Shown here piece by piece: positions 17,747 to 27,465 of a DNA stretch of 64,000 nt; within the stretch, counting starts at the first letter, position 1; each line of letters begins with the position of its first letter. The stretch is taken from positions 35,196 to 99,195 of the forward strand of contig JAOUBX010000008.1 in assembly GCA_029860075.1 (NCBI GenBank). Direction: 5' to 3'. The notes under the pieces were generated by a model, which was not told the DNA's origin, searched no databases, and saw only the letters and a list, made by a program, of their open reading frames with translations. The stretch comes from Deltaproteobacteria bacterium. GTDB lineage: Bacteria; Desulfobacterota; JADFVX01. A program made the translations under genes and the position numbers.

Positions 17747-19597
17747 TCAGAAAGCTTCCATACACTCTTTAGCCACTTTCATCCGGACAGGCAACTCGAT
17801 GAGAAAGGTTGTTCCTTCGCCGGGATTACTCATAACCGTAATATTTCCATTATGCTTTTTTATTATATTGTAACTGATGGCAAGCCCCAACCCGGTTCCC
17901 TTGCCCGGTTCCTTTGTTGTAAAAAAAGGATCAAATAACTTATTAATAATATCGGGAGGGATGCCTGCTCCTGTATCGCTTACTTCTACAAAAACCTTCT
18001 CATTTTCACTAAATGTCTTTATTCGTATTTCCCCTTTATTCTTAATTGCCTGAGAGGCATTAACAAAGAGATTCATAAAAACCTGGTTCAACTGGGTAGG
18101 AAAGCACTCAACCTCCGGAATATTCCCATATTCTTTGATAACTTCAGCCTTATATTTAAGTTCATTCCAGACAATATTCAGGGTGCTGTCTATGGCCCTG
18201 TGCAAATCAAAAATTTTCCGGTCGGCATCATCGGCCCGGGAAAAATCTCTCAAATCCCGGACGATCTTATAGACCCGGTATGTTCCTTCTTCAGATTCAC
18301 TGACAAGCTTTTCTATATCATCTTTAATAAAATCGAGGCCCACTTCTTTTTTTATCTTTTCCAGTTCCTTCAGTTGGGCGAAAAAAGCTTTCTGGTCTTT
18401 CTTTTTCAAGGCTGAAACAACATCTTCACTCTTGTATAAAATAGCCATAAGATCATGAACATACTCCTTGAGCGTTTTGAGGTTGCTTTGAATAAATCCG
18501 ATGGGATTATTTATCTCATGGGCAACACCGGCGGCAAGCTGGCCCAGCGATGAAAGCTTTTCTGTCTGAAGGAGCTGGGCATGGGTATTTTTTATTTCTT
18601 CATTCGCCTTTTCCAGCTGTGCCGTTCTTTTTTTCACCATGGCTTCCAGGTTTTTGCTGTACCCCTCTATCTTTTCTCTCGAAATTTTCAAAGCTTCCGT
18701 CATTTTTGCATTATCAATGGCAACGGCAATCTGCCCTGCCATGGTAATGAGGGTCTCTTTGTCGGACTCATTAAAATAACCTTTCCCGTTTTTGTTAATA
18801 ACCTCGATAACACCGACGATCTGATCTTTTACAAAGAGAGGAACGGCAATCATGGTTCGGCTTTCAAAACCTGTTTTTTTATCTACGCCGCTAAAAAACC
18901 TTTTGTCCTTTTTTAAATCTTCAATAAGGAGCGACTCTCCATGTTCCAGCACCCACCCTGCAACGCCCTGTCCCCGCTTTATCCTGAACTCCTTGACTTC
19001 ATCCCCCTTTTCACCGAGGGCCACAGTAAATACGAGTTCTCCGCTTACCTTGTCCAGCAAAAGGATTGAACAGGCCTCGGCATTGAGCACAGATTTGCTG
19101 ATATCCATTATTTTTTCCAGCAGTTTATCCAGATCGAGCGTTGAAGAGATTGCCTTTGAAAGCTTTTCAAAAAGCTCCAGCCTCCTGATCCTCTCTGTCA
19201 GTTTTTTTACGAGGGACCGGTTTTCAGTCAGAAGATGCTGCCTTTCGACAGTCTTCATAACGGAATGGAGGAGTTCATCCTCATTAAAAGGTTTCTTTAT
19301 ATAATCGTAAACATCTTTTCTGATCGCTTCCACAGCAGAGTCGGTAGAGGCATAAGCCGTCATAATGATAATGGCCGCATCACGATTTAAGGCCCTGATC
19401 TGTGGAATCATTTCAAATCCCGATTCACCGGGCATGACTACGTCGAGGAGAATAATTTCCGCCTTCTCTTTCTTCAGCAGTTCAAGACCCTCTTCAGGGC
19501 ATTTTGCCATTTTTACGTCGTAACCGGCCTTCGTCAGAATTTCACAGGCAACGGTTCGAATCAGTCTGTCGTCGTCAACGATTAATATTTTTTCCAT
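17747..19597 (-). CDS. REC-GAF-histidine kinase hybrid (NtrB-type catalytic core)
   Basis: A 616-residue soluble protein: receiver at 1-120 (VDDD, LLDVVMPGESG, YIKKPF), GAF at about 150-300 (MIAVPLFVKDQIVGVIE), a coiled coil, then HisKA with His360 in GVAHEINNPIGF and a HATPase (DTGAGIP, GKGTGLGLAIS). ATG 19597 is preferred because GGGAG lies upstream; a TTG at 19618 would add seven residues without support. The H-box of the form AHEINNP groups it with the kinases at 21839 and 59600. The gene sits in a five-gene run with receivers on both sides (19674 upstream, 17279 downstream). The cognate sensor input is unknown. Confidence 0.9.
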   Translation of the reverse strand: MEKILIVDDDRLIRTVACEILTKAGYDVKMAKCPEEGLELLKKEKAEIILLDVVMPGESGFEMIPQIRALNRDAAIIIMTAYASTDSAVEAIRKDVYDYIKKPFNEDELLHSVMKTVERQHLLTENRSLVKKLTERIRRLELFEKLSKAISSTLDLDKLLEKIMDISKSVLNAEACSILLLDKVSGELVFTVALGEKGDEVKEFRIKRGQGVAGWVLEHGESLLIEDLKKDKRFFSGVDKKTGFESRTMIAVPLFVKDQIVGVIEVINKNGKGYFNESDKETLITMAGQIAVAIDNAKMTEALKISREKIEGYSKNLEAMVKKRTAQLEKANEEIKNTHAQLLQTEKLSSLGQLAAGVAHEINNPIGFIQSNLKTLKEYVHDLMAILYKSEDVVSALKKKDQKAFFAQLKELEKIKKEVGLDFIKDDIEKLVSESEEGTYRVYKIVRDLRDFSRADDADRKIFDLHRAIDSTLNIVWNELKYKAEVIKEYGNIPEVECFPTQLNQVFMNLFVNASQAIKNKGEIRIKTFSENEKVFVEVSDTGAGIPPDIINKLFDPFFTTKEPGKGTGLGLAISYNIIKKHNGNITVMSNPGEGTTFLIELPVRMKVAKECMEAF

Positions 19598-19673
19598 TGT
19601 GAGCTCCCAATACTGCAAAATTGAAAAAAACCTCAGGATAACTGCTTTTTTCTCTCAATCCACTCTCCTCACT

Positions 19674-20225
19674 TTAGAGGGTATTTTTTATGATTTCATC
19701 AAGAGATTCGTCATCCAGGCTATCTTCATCTATGACAATACTCCCGTCTTCACTTCTGCTTACCTCCGATATGCCGGGATAATGGTTCTCCAGTTTTTTC
19801 AGTACGCCGGCCTGCTTTTTAACGGTTTTCGTAAGGTTTCTGTTGGTAAGCTTGAGATCTCTGAATTCAAGAGACTGGCTGACGGTCACCTGAATTTCCT
19901 CATCTTTCCAGGGTTTGGTAATAAAGCGATAGACTTCACCCTTATTGATGGCATCGATGGAAGCCCCTAAATCAGCGTAACCGGTAAGCATAATCCTTAC
20001 CGTATCGGGGGAGACTTCCTTCACTCTGGCAAGGAAGTCGACACCACTCATGTGGGGCATTTTGTAATCGGAGATAATAAGTGAAATCTCGTTTTCTTCC
20101 ACAATTTTTAATCCTTCGGCGCCGCTTGTTGCCGTAAATATTTCATAGCCCTCATTTCTAAAGAGCCTTACCAGCGAATTCAGTATATTGACTTCGTCAT
20201 CAACGAACATAAGCGTATGTTTCAT
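19674..20225 (-). CDS. response regulator, receiver with short acidic tail
   Basis: A 183-residue protein with a receiver (VDDE, phospho-acceptor Asp in IISDYKMPHMSG, Thr in MLTGYAD, Lys in ITKPWKDE) followed by a coiled-coil stretch to about 150 and a very acidic C-terminal tail (DEDSLDDESLDE). No DNA-binding or enzymatic domain. GGGGGA lies six bases before ATG 20225. The receiver resembles RpfG-type receivers and the one at 17279, but the acidic tail is distinctive and could be a docking segment. Neighbouring genes are an HD-GYP regulator upstream and a REC-GAF-kinase downstream, all on the same strand. Confidence 0.85.
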   Translation of the reverse strand: MKHTLMFVDDEVNILNSLVRLFRNEGYEIFTATSGAEGLKIVEENEISLIISDYKMPHMSGVDFLARVKEVSPDTVRIMLTGYADLGASIDAINKGEVYRFITKPWKDEEIQVTVSQSLEFRDLKLTNRNLTKTVKKQAGVLKKLENHYPGISEVSRSEDGSIVIDEDSLDDESLDEIIKNTL

Positions 20226-20381
20226 TATGGTCCCCCTTTCTCATTTGATTGCTGCTGTTTAAAATCTCATTTACTCCCCGGCGGGCACAATTCCCCATAG
20301 CGTTAATTACTCCCCTTCACAGGCCGTCAGCTTGCCGCGGGTGATTGCTTAACTGACAAACTTTTTCCAGGCATGTTGTTT

Positions 20382-21842
20382 TCACACCTTCATAAGCATC
20401 TCCTCCTCTTTTTCAATTATTTTCAATAATGCCTCCACCGGCTCAGGATCAAATTGCTTCCCGGCATTAACCTGGAACTCGTTAATAATAAACGCCAGTG
20501 TTCTTCCCTCCCTGTAGGGTCTGTCCGCCTTCATTGCATCGAAGCTGTCGGCAACAGAAAGGATGCGCGCCAGCAAGGGAATTTCTCTTCCTTTCAGACC
20601 ATCGGGATAACCGCCGCCATCATACCTTTCATGGTGATGACGAACGGCGGGAATAATACTTTGCATCTGCTTGATGTGAGATATGATCGCCGAACCGGCC
20701 ACGGGGTGCTTCTTCATCTGCTGAAACTCCACTTTCGTCAACTTGCCCGCTTTATTAAGTATACTTTCAGGCGTCCCCACCTTTCCAATATCATGGAGCA
20801 AACCGGCCAGTTCGAGATGATAGAGATCATCTTCATTAAAGTTGAGCGCTTTCCCGATAAGAAGAGCGTAACGGGTCACTCTTTCCGAATGTCCCGCCGT
20901 CCAGGGTGATTTTGTATCGATCGTTTCTGAAAAAGACTTGATCGACGAAATAAAAAGCTCATGCAGATCTTCAATTAACATGGCATTCTTTAATGCAACA
21001 GAGGCTTGCGAAGCAAGTATGCCCACAAGATCAATATTTCCCTGGTCAGGTTCGTTCTCTATTTTGCCCAGCTTTGCCAGATTTATGGCGCCAAAGACCT
21101 CATCCTTTACCTGGAGGGGGAATGTCATTGATGTCATCTCCCCTTCCACCATAATAGGGTCCAATTCATTGCCGGGCGCGCCTTTCTTCAAAACAATATG
21201 TTTGCCCGTTTTGGCGGCCTTCATGGCCATCTCTTCTCCAAGCGCCGCAATCATCCCTTTTTCCGGGAGTCCATCGAGCCCCCGCTGTATTTTTTGCGCG
21301 AATGACCCATTATTCTTTTTGAGCATTATCGATATATAGTCGGCGCCGGTTTCACCGGTGGCAACGTGGGCAACGTATTTAAGCAAATTATCGGTATTCA
21401 CCTCCTGTACCATTCTCCTGCTCGTTTCAAAAAGCGGTAAAAGCGACTTGAGCCTCACATTCTCTTCGATCAAACGCATCTTTTCCATGGCATTATTGAC
21501 GACAGTCATCAAGTCATTATGGCCGAAAGGTTTTAGAATAAACCCATCGGCGCCGCGCTGCATGGCGTCAAGCGCCATTTCTATTGTGCCGTAGCCTGTA
21601 ACGATTATTGCGGCATTTTCAGGCCACTTTGCCTTGAATTGCTGAAGCAAATCCATGCCGCTCATACCGGGCATTTTTATGTCCGTAATAAGAAGGTCAA
21701 TATTGTGCTCCTCCAGCAGGGAAAGCGCCTCCTTACAGTTTGAAGCAACAGCCGTTTCAAAACCTTCCCTTTGCAGAATCCTTTCGGCAAGGGAGACAAT
21801 CACTTCTTCATCATCAACGACGAGTATCTTCTCTTTTTTCAT
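20382..21842 (-). CDS. REC-GAF-HD-GYP response regulator (predicted c-di-GMP phosphodiesterase)
   Basis: A 486-residue regulator: receiver (VDDE, LITDIKMPGMSG, ILKPFG), helical linker (LKSLLPLFETSRRM), GAF at about 150-290, then an HD-GYP domain. Metal-binding and signature motifs are intact: HSERV, LLHDIGKVG, KHPVAGS, HHHERYDGGGYPDG and DSFDAMKADRPYR. Complete HD-GYP domains hydrolyse cyclic di-GMP, so this protein should lower the second messenger on phosphorylation. Its ATG overlaps the stop of the PAS kinase at 21839 (ATGA), marking that kinase as partner. It is very similar in plan to the protein at 58125. Confidence 0.93.
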   Translation of the reverse strand: MKKEKILVVDDEEVIVSLAERILQREGFETAVASNCKEALSLLEEHNIDLLITDIKMPGMSGMDLLQQFKAKWPENAAIIVTGYGTIEMALDAMQRGADGFILKPFGHNDLMTVVNNAMEKMRLIEENVRLKSLLPLFETSRRMVQEVNTDNLLKYVAHVATGETGADYISIMLKKNNGSFAQKIQRGLDGLPEKGMIAALGEEMAMKAAKTGKHIVLKKGAPGNELDPIMVEGEMTSMTFPLQVKDEVFGAINLAKLGKIENEPDQGNIDLVGILASQASVALKNAMLIEDLHELFISSIKSFSETIDTKSPWTAGHSERVTRYALLIGKALNFNEDDLYHLELAGLLHDIGKVGTPESILNKAGKLTKVEFQQMKKHPVAGSAIISHIKQMQSIIPAVRHHHERYDGGGYPDGLKGREIPLLARILSVADSFDAMKADRPYREGRTLAFIINEFQVNAGKQFDPEPVEALLKIIEKEEEMLMKV

Positions 21843-23191
21843 GGGCCCTGTTCTCTATGCTTAACAGGCAGGAGGACGGAGAACTCACTCCCCTTTCCTT
21901 CTTCACTCTTTAAGGTAAGGCGGCCACCGTGGTTTTTTACAATACCGTAACTGACGGAAAGGCCAAGGCCTGTTCCCGCCTCCCCCTTGCTGCTGAAAAA
22001 AGGATCAAAAACCTTATCGACAAAAGCTTTCGGTATGCCGCAGCCATTATCCTTGAAGCTGATGAGCACATTCTTATTCGCTTTGTCGCATAAAACCTCC
22101 GTTTTTATTTTCAGTTCCCCGCCATCATCCATGGCATGAACGGCATTCCCCATCAGGTTGAGAAAGACCTGCTTCATCTGATTTTCATCGACCTCCACTA
22201 AAGGGAGCTTTTCCTCCAGGTTCAACTCAATTAAAATATTGGAGGTCGTTGCCATATGGCTTATGAGAGCAATGCTTTCTTTAATGATAGCATTGATATT
22301 ACTCGCTTTTTTATTGATCTTTCGCTGACGGGAAAAGTCGAGGAGGTTGCGAATAATGCCTTTTATCCGGTATGATTCTTTTTCAATTACCTTCAAATCT
22401 GTATAAACAGAGGAGTTCTCATCGAGGTCTTCCAGAATTAATGAAGCATAACCAAGAACAGCCGTCATGGGGTTATTGATTTCATGGGCCACGTTGGCAG
22501 CCAGTTCGCCGATGGAAGCAAGCTTGGCAGACTGTACAAGCAACTCCTGCACGCCTTTCATCTCGGTAATATCTTCCATGACATGAACAAAGAGGGCGCT
22601 GCTTAATCCCCTTTCATCAACAACATAGCATCTGACTCTGAATATCTTGCCGCTTGCCGGGTCGGTCAGTTCTTCTTTCCCCGGCAAGGGGTTGCCCTTT
22701 GACAGGGAACACATAGTTACAGGCTCTTTCATAACAGGAAAAACCTCCCAGTATTTCCTGCCGATCATATCATCATAGCTTATGCCGGCTTCATCCTGAA
22801 AAGCCTTGTTAGCCCTGACAATTCTACAGTCCCTGTCATGAATAAAAATAGGGTCCCATATGCCGTCAAAGGTTTTAACCCACTCCTCTTTAATATGTAT
22901 AATCGCTTTCTGCGATTCATTAAGGTCCTCCATCATATAAAGCATCGCTCTGCGCGTATCTTCAAGCTCGGCTTCGCGCTTTTTGGATTCGCTCAGTTTG
23001 TTTTTCAGGAAAGTCAGTTCCTTTTTAAGTTCTTCAATGGGGCCATCTTTTTCGCCGGGGTCCGGCGTCAGGCCATTGGAAGCAAGCCCGGAAAGGGCTG
23101 TTATTTTTTCCTGCTCTTTCATCGCTAAAAGGAATTGCCAAAGGTTTCCGTTTTTTTCAATTTCAACACCATTCCCCACCCCCCGCATCAT
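21839..23191 (-). CDS. soluble PAS sensor histidine kinase (NtrB-like)
   Basis: About 450 residues. A coiled coil at 45-95, one PAS domain at about 100-215 (FDGIWDPIFIHDRDCRI), and a HisKA/HATPase core with His236 in NVAHEINNPMTA, N-box LMGNAVHAMDDGG, DNGCGIP and GTGLGLSVSYG. The PAS domain contains a Met-Cys segment (VTMCSLSKG) of a type seen in PAS domains that may bind metal or sense redox. The true start is unclear: no good ribosome-binding site precedes 23191, and a later start is possible without loss of domains. It overlaps the REC-GAF-HD-GYP gene by four bases, so a PAS signal is probably passed to cyclic-di-GMP breakdown. Confidence 0.88.
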   Translation of the reverse strand: MMRGVGNGVEIEKNGNLWQFLLAMKEQEKITALSGLASNGLTPDPGEKDGPIEELKKELTFLKNKLSESKKREAELEDTRRAMLYMMEDLNESQKAIIHIKEEWVKTFDGIWDPIFIHDRDCRIVRANKAFQDEAGISYDDMIGRKYWEVFPVMKEPVTMCSLSKGNPLPGKEELTDPASGKIFRVRCYVVDERGLSSALFVHVMEDITEMKGVQELLVQSAKLASIGELAANVAHEINNPMTAVLGYASLILEDLDENSSVYTDLKVIEKESYRIKGIIRNLLDFSRQRKINKKASNINAIIKESIALISHMATTSNILIELNLEEKLPLVEVDENQMKQVFLNLMGNAVHAMDDGGELKIKTEVLCDKANKNVLISFKDNGCGIPKAFVDKVFDPFFSSKGEAGTGLGLSVSYGIVKNHGGRLTLKSEEGKGSEFSVLLPVKHREQGP

Positions 23192-23240
23192 GCCGGGGGG
23201 AATTTCGTCCGCCAGGGATTAAAGAATGAGAAGGGGAGAT

Positions 23241-25112
23241 TTACATCCCTTTGCGAGTCACCGGCCCGGCGCTTCTCAATTCCATAATTTTTCCCCTGAG
23301 CTTCAGGTTTTCATCCTTCAGTTCCTTCATCCTGAATTCCCGCTGTACCGTTGCTTTACGGAAACATTCCAACTCTTCAAGGCGGCTTTCCATTGCTTCT
23401 TCCGCCATTTTTTTCTCTGTTATTTCCGTAAAATTCCCTACATATCCACTAACTTCGCTCCCGGAAGTCATAATAGGAGAAACCTGAAGCAAACCCCAGA
23501 GCACCTTCTTGTCCAATGTGACGAAACGATGCTCTGATTTATACTCCCGCCGGTCCCGCATGACCCCTTCCAATGCCTCAATGACCCGGTCCGATTCATC
23601 GGGGTGGAGGCACTTTTCCCATCCCTTTCCCATGGCATCAGGGGCCGTCATACCTGTCAGATCGGACAATCGCCGGCTCCAGTATGTAATATTGCCGCTT
23701 AAATCGGCGGCAAAAACAGCCGATGGCGATAGCTGGAGAAAAGTCCTGAAGTGCTCCTCTCTTTCTTTCAGTTGACTAAGGGATTTAACATTCTTGACCA
23801 TTTGCCACATTTCATCGAGCATTGTTATAATAGCCCTCAGGTCAACATCGTCATAATTTTCACTTTTGTTGGCCACAGCGGCAACAGCAACAAGTTTCAC
23901 ACCATCAAAGACAGGAACGCACAGAAGTCTCTCAATTAAAACATGCCTGTCAGGATAAAACCTCTGGCCCTCCTCTATTTCCTTTTCGCAGTCATTGACG
24001 ATAATGGGGTAACCCTTCCTGATAACGTCCTTCAAGACCCCGGCCTCATTAATATTTATTTTTCCGGTTTTCTTTTCAACGCAGCGCTCATCATTAGCAT
24101 CGTTGACTTCATTGGCTTCCCTGGAAAAGGAATAAGCGATCATTTCAGCATCTTCCGACATTAAACCGATAAATGAAAACCTGCTTGCCGTGCATATCAA
24201 GGATTGTTTAAGCACAAAAGCGAATATTTCTTCATCCGAGTTAAATCGTCTTTTGTGCATTTCCATTAAGGTAAAAATATTCTGTTCTCCACGAACTGCC
24301 TCTCTCTCTATTTTTTTTGTCCGGCTAATATCGGTCAAACAACCTACGATCTCCTGCGGGTTCCCCTTTTCATCTTTCATGACTGTCAACTCGTCACAAA
24401 GCCAGATATAGCTGCCATCGTGACAGCGAAAGCGGTATTCATGATAACCGACACTGCTTTCGAGGCTTCTCGACAGCTTGAATAACAGTCTTGCCCTGTC
24501 ATCGGGGTGAACATGCTCTATCCAGAATTCCGGATTTTCAAGAAAATCTTTGGACTCATACCCCGTCATTTTGTCAATATTTTCACTTACAAAGGTAGCG
24601 CCGTAATCTCCCGATGCCTTTGAAGTGTAAATAACGGCACCCCTGGAAGTAAGCAGGTATTGAAGCCGCTTATTGACCTCAAGGGCCCTGTCATCGAACG
24701 CTTTGAGAGTGCCCGTATCGGCAATGGTAACAAAAAAGGTTGCCCTATCGGCCTTTAGCTCACCCCGGGCATGGACCCACATGACCTTGCCGTCGGAAAA
24801 AAGGTTTCGATGATAAATGTCGTACTTTTTTTTCCCCTTAAGCGCAAGGTCAAGGTTCTCTTTGACAAATCCCAGGTCATGGGGATGGACCCTCTCGAGG
24901 ACAGGCTCTATTGCAGGTTTTACCTTTTCAGGATCAGCACCGTAAAGCCTGAATAATTCATCCGACCAATAGACTTCGTCGCTTTTCAGGTTCCACTCAA
25001 TAAAACCCATTTTCCCCACCCTCTGGGCCATAAGAAGCCGTCGTTCACTTTGCTCCGATTTATGGAGTGCCTCCTTAAGCTCTTCTTTGTTTCCCTTCCT
25101 TTTTTCCATCAT
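23241..25112 (-). CDS. PAS-PAS-GAF-PAS protein without catalytic output
   Basis: A 623-residue cytoplasmic sensor. PAS at about 30-130 (GFIEWNLKSDEVYWS), PAS at 145-270 (YHEYRFRCHDGSYIW), GAF at 285-450 (RLLCVPVFDGVKLVAV), PAS at 460-580 (PSAVFAADLSGNITYW), then a charged coiled coil (QREFRMKELKDENLKL) and a short tail. No HisKA, HATPase, GGDEF, EAL or HD domain follows, so signalling must go through protein contacts. The coiled-coil end is related to those of the receivers at 25158 and 26090. It is 45 bases upstream-adjacent to those receivers on the same strand. Domain calls are good; mechanism is inference. Confidence 0.85.
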   Translation of the reverse strand: MMEKRKGNKEELKEALHKSEQSERRLLMAQRVGKMGFIEWNLKSDEVYWSDELFRLYGADPEKVKPAIEPVLERVHPHDLGFVKENLDLALKGKKKYDIYHRNLFSDGKVMWVHARGELKADRATFFVTIADTGTLKAFDDRALEVNKRLQYLLTSRGAVIYTSKASGDYGATFVSENIDKMTGYESKDFLENPEFWIEHVHPDDRARLLFKLSRSLESSVGYHEYRFRCHDGSYIWLCDELTVMKDEKGNPQEIVGCLTDISRTKKIEREAVRGEQNIFTLMEMHKRRFNSDEEIFAFVLKQSLICTASRFSFIGLMSEDAEMIAYSFSREANEVNDANDERCVEKKTGKININEAGVLKDVIRKGYPIIVNDCEKEIEEGQRFYPDRHVLIERLLCVPVFDGVKLVAVAAVANKSENYDDVDLRAIITMLDEMWQMVKNVKSLSQLKEREEHFRTFLQLSPSAVFAADLSGNITYWSRRLSDLTGMTAPDAMGKGWEKCLHPDESDRVIEALEGVMRDRREYKSEHRFVTLDKKVLWGLLQVSPIMTSGSEVSGYVGNFTEITEKKMAEEAMESRLEELECFRKATVQREFRMKELKDENLKLRGKIMELRSAGPVTRKGM

Positions 25113-25157
25113 TTACCCTGTTATAGCGCAGTCGAAAAGACAAACATTGCGCATCGC

Positions 25158-25715
25158 TCAAGACAGGTTCTCTTCAGGCAGTTTTTTTTCCAATGCTTCA
25201 ATATATAATTTCAGTTTTTTATTCTCCTTTTTTAAGGCCCCCATTTTCAGTTCCCTGCCGACCATAAGCTTGTTGATACGTTCCACCTCATCGAGCTTGC
25301 GCTTTAACAGGCCGACGGCTTCCTCCTTTTCTCTTTCGGCTTTCTTCTTTTCCAGGGCATTCCTCAAAGCCCCCGGCAGCCGCATTAACCGGTCTTTCAG
25401 TATATAGTCATCCATCCCTTCTTTCATACATACCACAGCCAGTGTTTCTGAAAGTGAACCTGTAACCAGGATAAAGGGGATAAAAAGATTTAGGGATTTA
25501 AATAACCTGAATGCCTCGAGCCCCGTAAGCCGGGGAAGGGAATAATCAGCCAGGACAATGTGCGGCACATCTTCTTTCAACGCCTCCATAAAGGCCTCCT
25601 TCGTATCTACACGCTTTAATGAAAATCCTATTGCCGCTTTTTTCAGTTCATACCGGACCAGTTCGGCATCTGCCGGATTATCTTCAAGCATAAGAATTTT
25701 CAGATCCTCATTCAT
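25158..25715 (-). CDS. receiver domain with C-terminal coiled coil
   Basis: A 185-residue protein: a receiver (LEDNPADAELV, phospho-acceptor Asp in LADYSLPRLTG, Thr in VTGS, Lys in ILKDRLMRLP) and a helical tail with the motif INKLMVGRELKMGALKKEN. The same tail closes the proteins at 23241 and 26090. No output domain. The receiver is clearly related to that of 26090, so the two are paralogues. The role may be to assemble sensor complexes through the coiled coil. Confidence 0.85.
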   Translation of the reverse strand: MNEDLKILMLEDNPADAELVRYELKKAAIGFSLKRVDTKEAFMEALKEDVPHIVLADYSLPRLTGLEAFRLFKSLNLFIPFILVTGSLSETLAVVCMKEGMDDYILKDRLMRLPGALRNALEKKKAEREKEEAVGLLKRKLDEVERINKLMVGRELKMGALKKENKKLKLYIEALEKKLPEENLS

Positions 25716-26089
25716 GAGCCCCCGAACTCACAAGAGAAATAAAGCGTATTGATTTACCTCACTTAAAGTTTATCACCCGCTTTAATTATTGCAAGTTCCC
25801 CACCTCTGATAAATAAATCCCCGGCAGGGACTATGACCGGCAGTTTGCTGCGGAGCGGCTCATTATCATTTCGTCTCATTATGAAAGCGGCAATTAAAGC
25901 TGAAAAGGGCAGTGGCCCATGGATTTATGTCTCTTGAGGGGCTTTGAGAGTGCAGCTATTTTAGGGGGGATCTGTTTACATCAATTATGCAATGCCTTGA
26001 TAGAGACATTCATGGGGCGCCGCAAGGCGGACTTCCTTTTTTTCATTTCCTCCGTCACGGTAATCTTTCGGGGGTCCTGTCAATCATTT

Positions 26090-27388
26090 TTACGCGCCGG
26101 ACAATCTTTCCATCGCTCTTCTTAATCTCTCATTCTCTTTTTTTAACTCACCCATTTTGAGTTCTCTTCCAACCATGAGCCTGTTGAATCTTTCCAGTTC
26201 ATCAATATTTTGTTTCAGTTTTTCTTCCATTTTTTTTCGTTCCGTAATATCGATTGTATATTCTATTATCTGGATTACCTCTCCTTTATCGTCAAAGACA
26301 GGATGACTGTAGGCTTCTACAACGACGGCGTTCCCTTCAGCATCGAAATGAGTATGTTCCGCCATGGCAGGTTTTTTTGTTTCTTTTACTTCCTCAAGCA
26401 GGCAGAGGTGATCTTTTCCGTCGCAGGGGCTTTTTCTGTTATGGGTAAGCTCATAACAGGTTACGCCTTCTTCAAACTTGTCTTTTAAAGCCGCATTTGC
26501 CATTTTGACGGTAAAATTATGGCTGTCGATAACATAGAAGGGGTGAGTAATGGAATCAAAAACCGTCCTTAGAAAATCGCCCTGTTTTCGTATTTTCTCT
26601 TCACTGTTTTTTCGCTCTGAAATATCCCTGACAATACCCGTTGCATGCCATTTTCCGTTGACTTTGACAGATGAAATGGAGACTTCCACGGGAAACTCAC
26701 TGCCGTCTCCCCGCAAGGCAATGCATTCTATCGTTTTGCCGACTAAAGGCCCCTCCCCCGTTTTACTGAAGGCTTTCATCCCTTCACCGGCATCCCTGCG
26801 AAAACGCTCGGGAAGAATTAGTTTATGTATGTTTTTCCCTGCCGCTTCATCAAAAACATAACCAAACATCTCTTCCGCTCTTTTGTTCCATAAATGGATA
26901 TCCCCCTTTTCCTGAATGTAGATAATGGCATCCTGAGCCGTTTCGGTAATCACCCTTAAACGCTCTTCACTGGCTTTCAGTTTTTCAAGAGCTATCCTTC
27001 TTTCCTTTTCAGCCTCTTTCTTTTCAAGCGCATTCATAAGCGCTGAAGGAAGCCGTTTCAGGCTTTGTTTCAGGATATAATCGTCCATCCCTTCACGCAT
27101 GCACTCTACTGCCGTCTCTTCATTGAGGGAACCCGTCACCAGAATATAGGGAATGTGCTTTCCATATTCCCTAAAGAGCTTAAACGCTTCCAGACCGGTA
27201 AATTGCGGGAGCGTATAATCGGAGAGAACAACATCCCACTTTGTCTCCCCAAACTCCCTGAGAAAGGCATCTTTTGTTTCAACCCTTTTCCATGAAAAAT
27301 TTATTCCCCCCTTCTTCAGACTGAGGGTCATCAGTTCGGCATCATCAGGATTGTCTTCAAGAATCAAAATTTTTAATTCTTTCTCCAT
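26090..27388 (-). CDS. REC-PAS-PAS protein with coiled-coil tail
   Basis: A 432-residue protein: receiver at 1-120 (LEDNPDDAELM, LSDYTLPQFTG, ILKQSLKRLP), PAS at about 145-265 (AQDAIIYIQEKGDIHLWN), second PAS at 275-395, coiled-coil end FNRLMVGRELKMGELKKEN. The second PAS carries three cysteines in a CYELTHNRKSPC...HLC pattern, encoded near 26395-26465, which could bind a metal or sense redox. No kinase domain follows, although this PAS-plus-tail arrangement is often seen in front of one. It lies between a receiver (25158) and an Rcp1-like receiver (27552). The 374-base gap before 26090 has no gene that I can support, only a candidate dispersed repeat. Confidence 0.85.
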   Translation of the reverse strand: MEKELKILILEDNPDDAELMTLSLKKGGINFSWKRVETKDAFLREFGETKWDVVLSDYTLPQFTGLEAFKLFREYGKHIPYILVTGSLNEETAVECMREGMDDYILKQSLKRLPSALMNALEKKEAEKERRIALEKLKASEERLRVITETAQDAIIYIQEKGDIHLWNKRAEEMFGYVFDEAAGKNIHKLILPERFRRDAGEGMKAFSKTGEGPLVGKTIECIALRGDGSEFPVEVSISSVKVNGKWHATGIVRDISERKNSEEKIRKQGDFLRTVFDSITHPFYVIDSHNFTVKMANAALKDKFEEGVTCYELTHNRKSPCDGKDHLCLLEEVKETKKPAMAEHTHFDAEGNAVVVEAYSHPVFDDKGEVIQIIEYTIDITERKKMEEKLKQNIDELERFNRLMVGRELKMGELKKENERLRRAMERLSGA

Positions 27389-27465
27389 TATTTTTTCAGC
27401 TCATTCCTGTTTAGTTTTCAAATGTTCCTCCCCTTCAAGGGGGAGGTCAGGTAAATCTGCAATTT

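Noticed and set aside
25919..26125. Open frame on the + strand between signalling genes
   Set aside because: Overlaps the 3' end of the gene at 26090 on the other strand and has no domain or ribosome-binding site.
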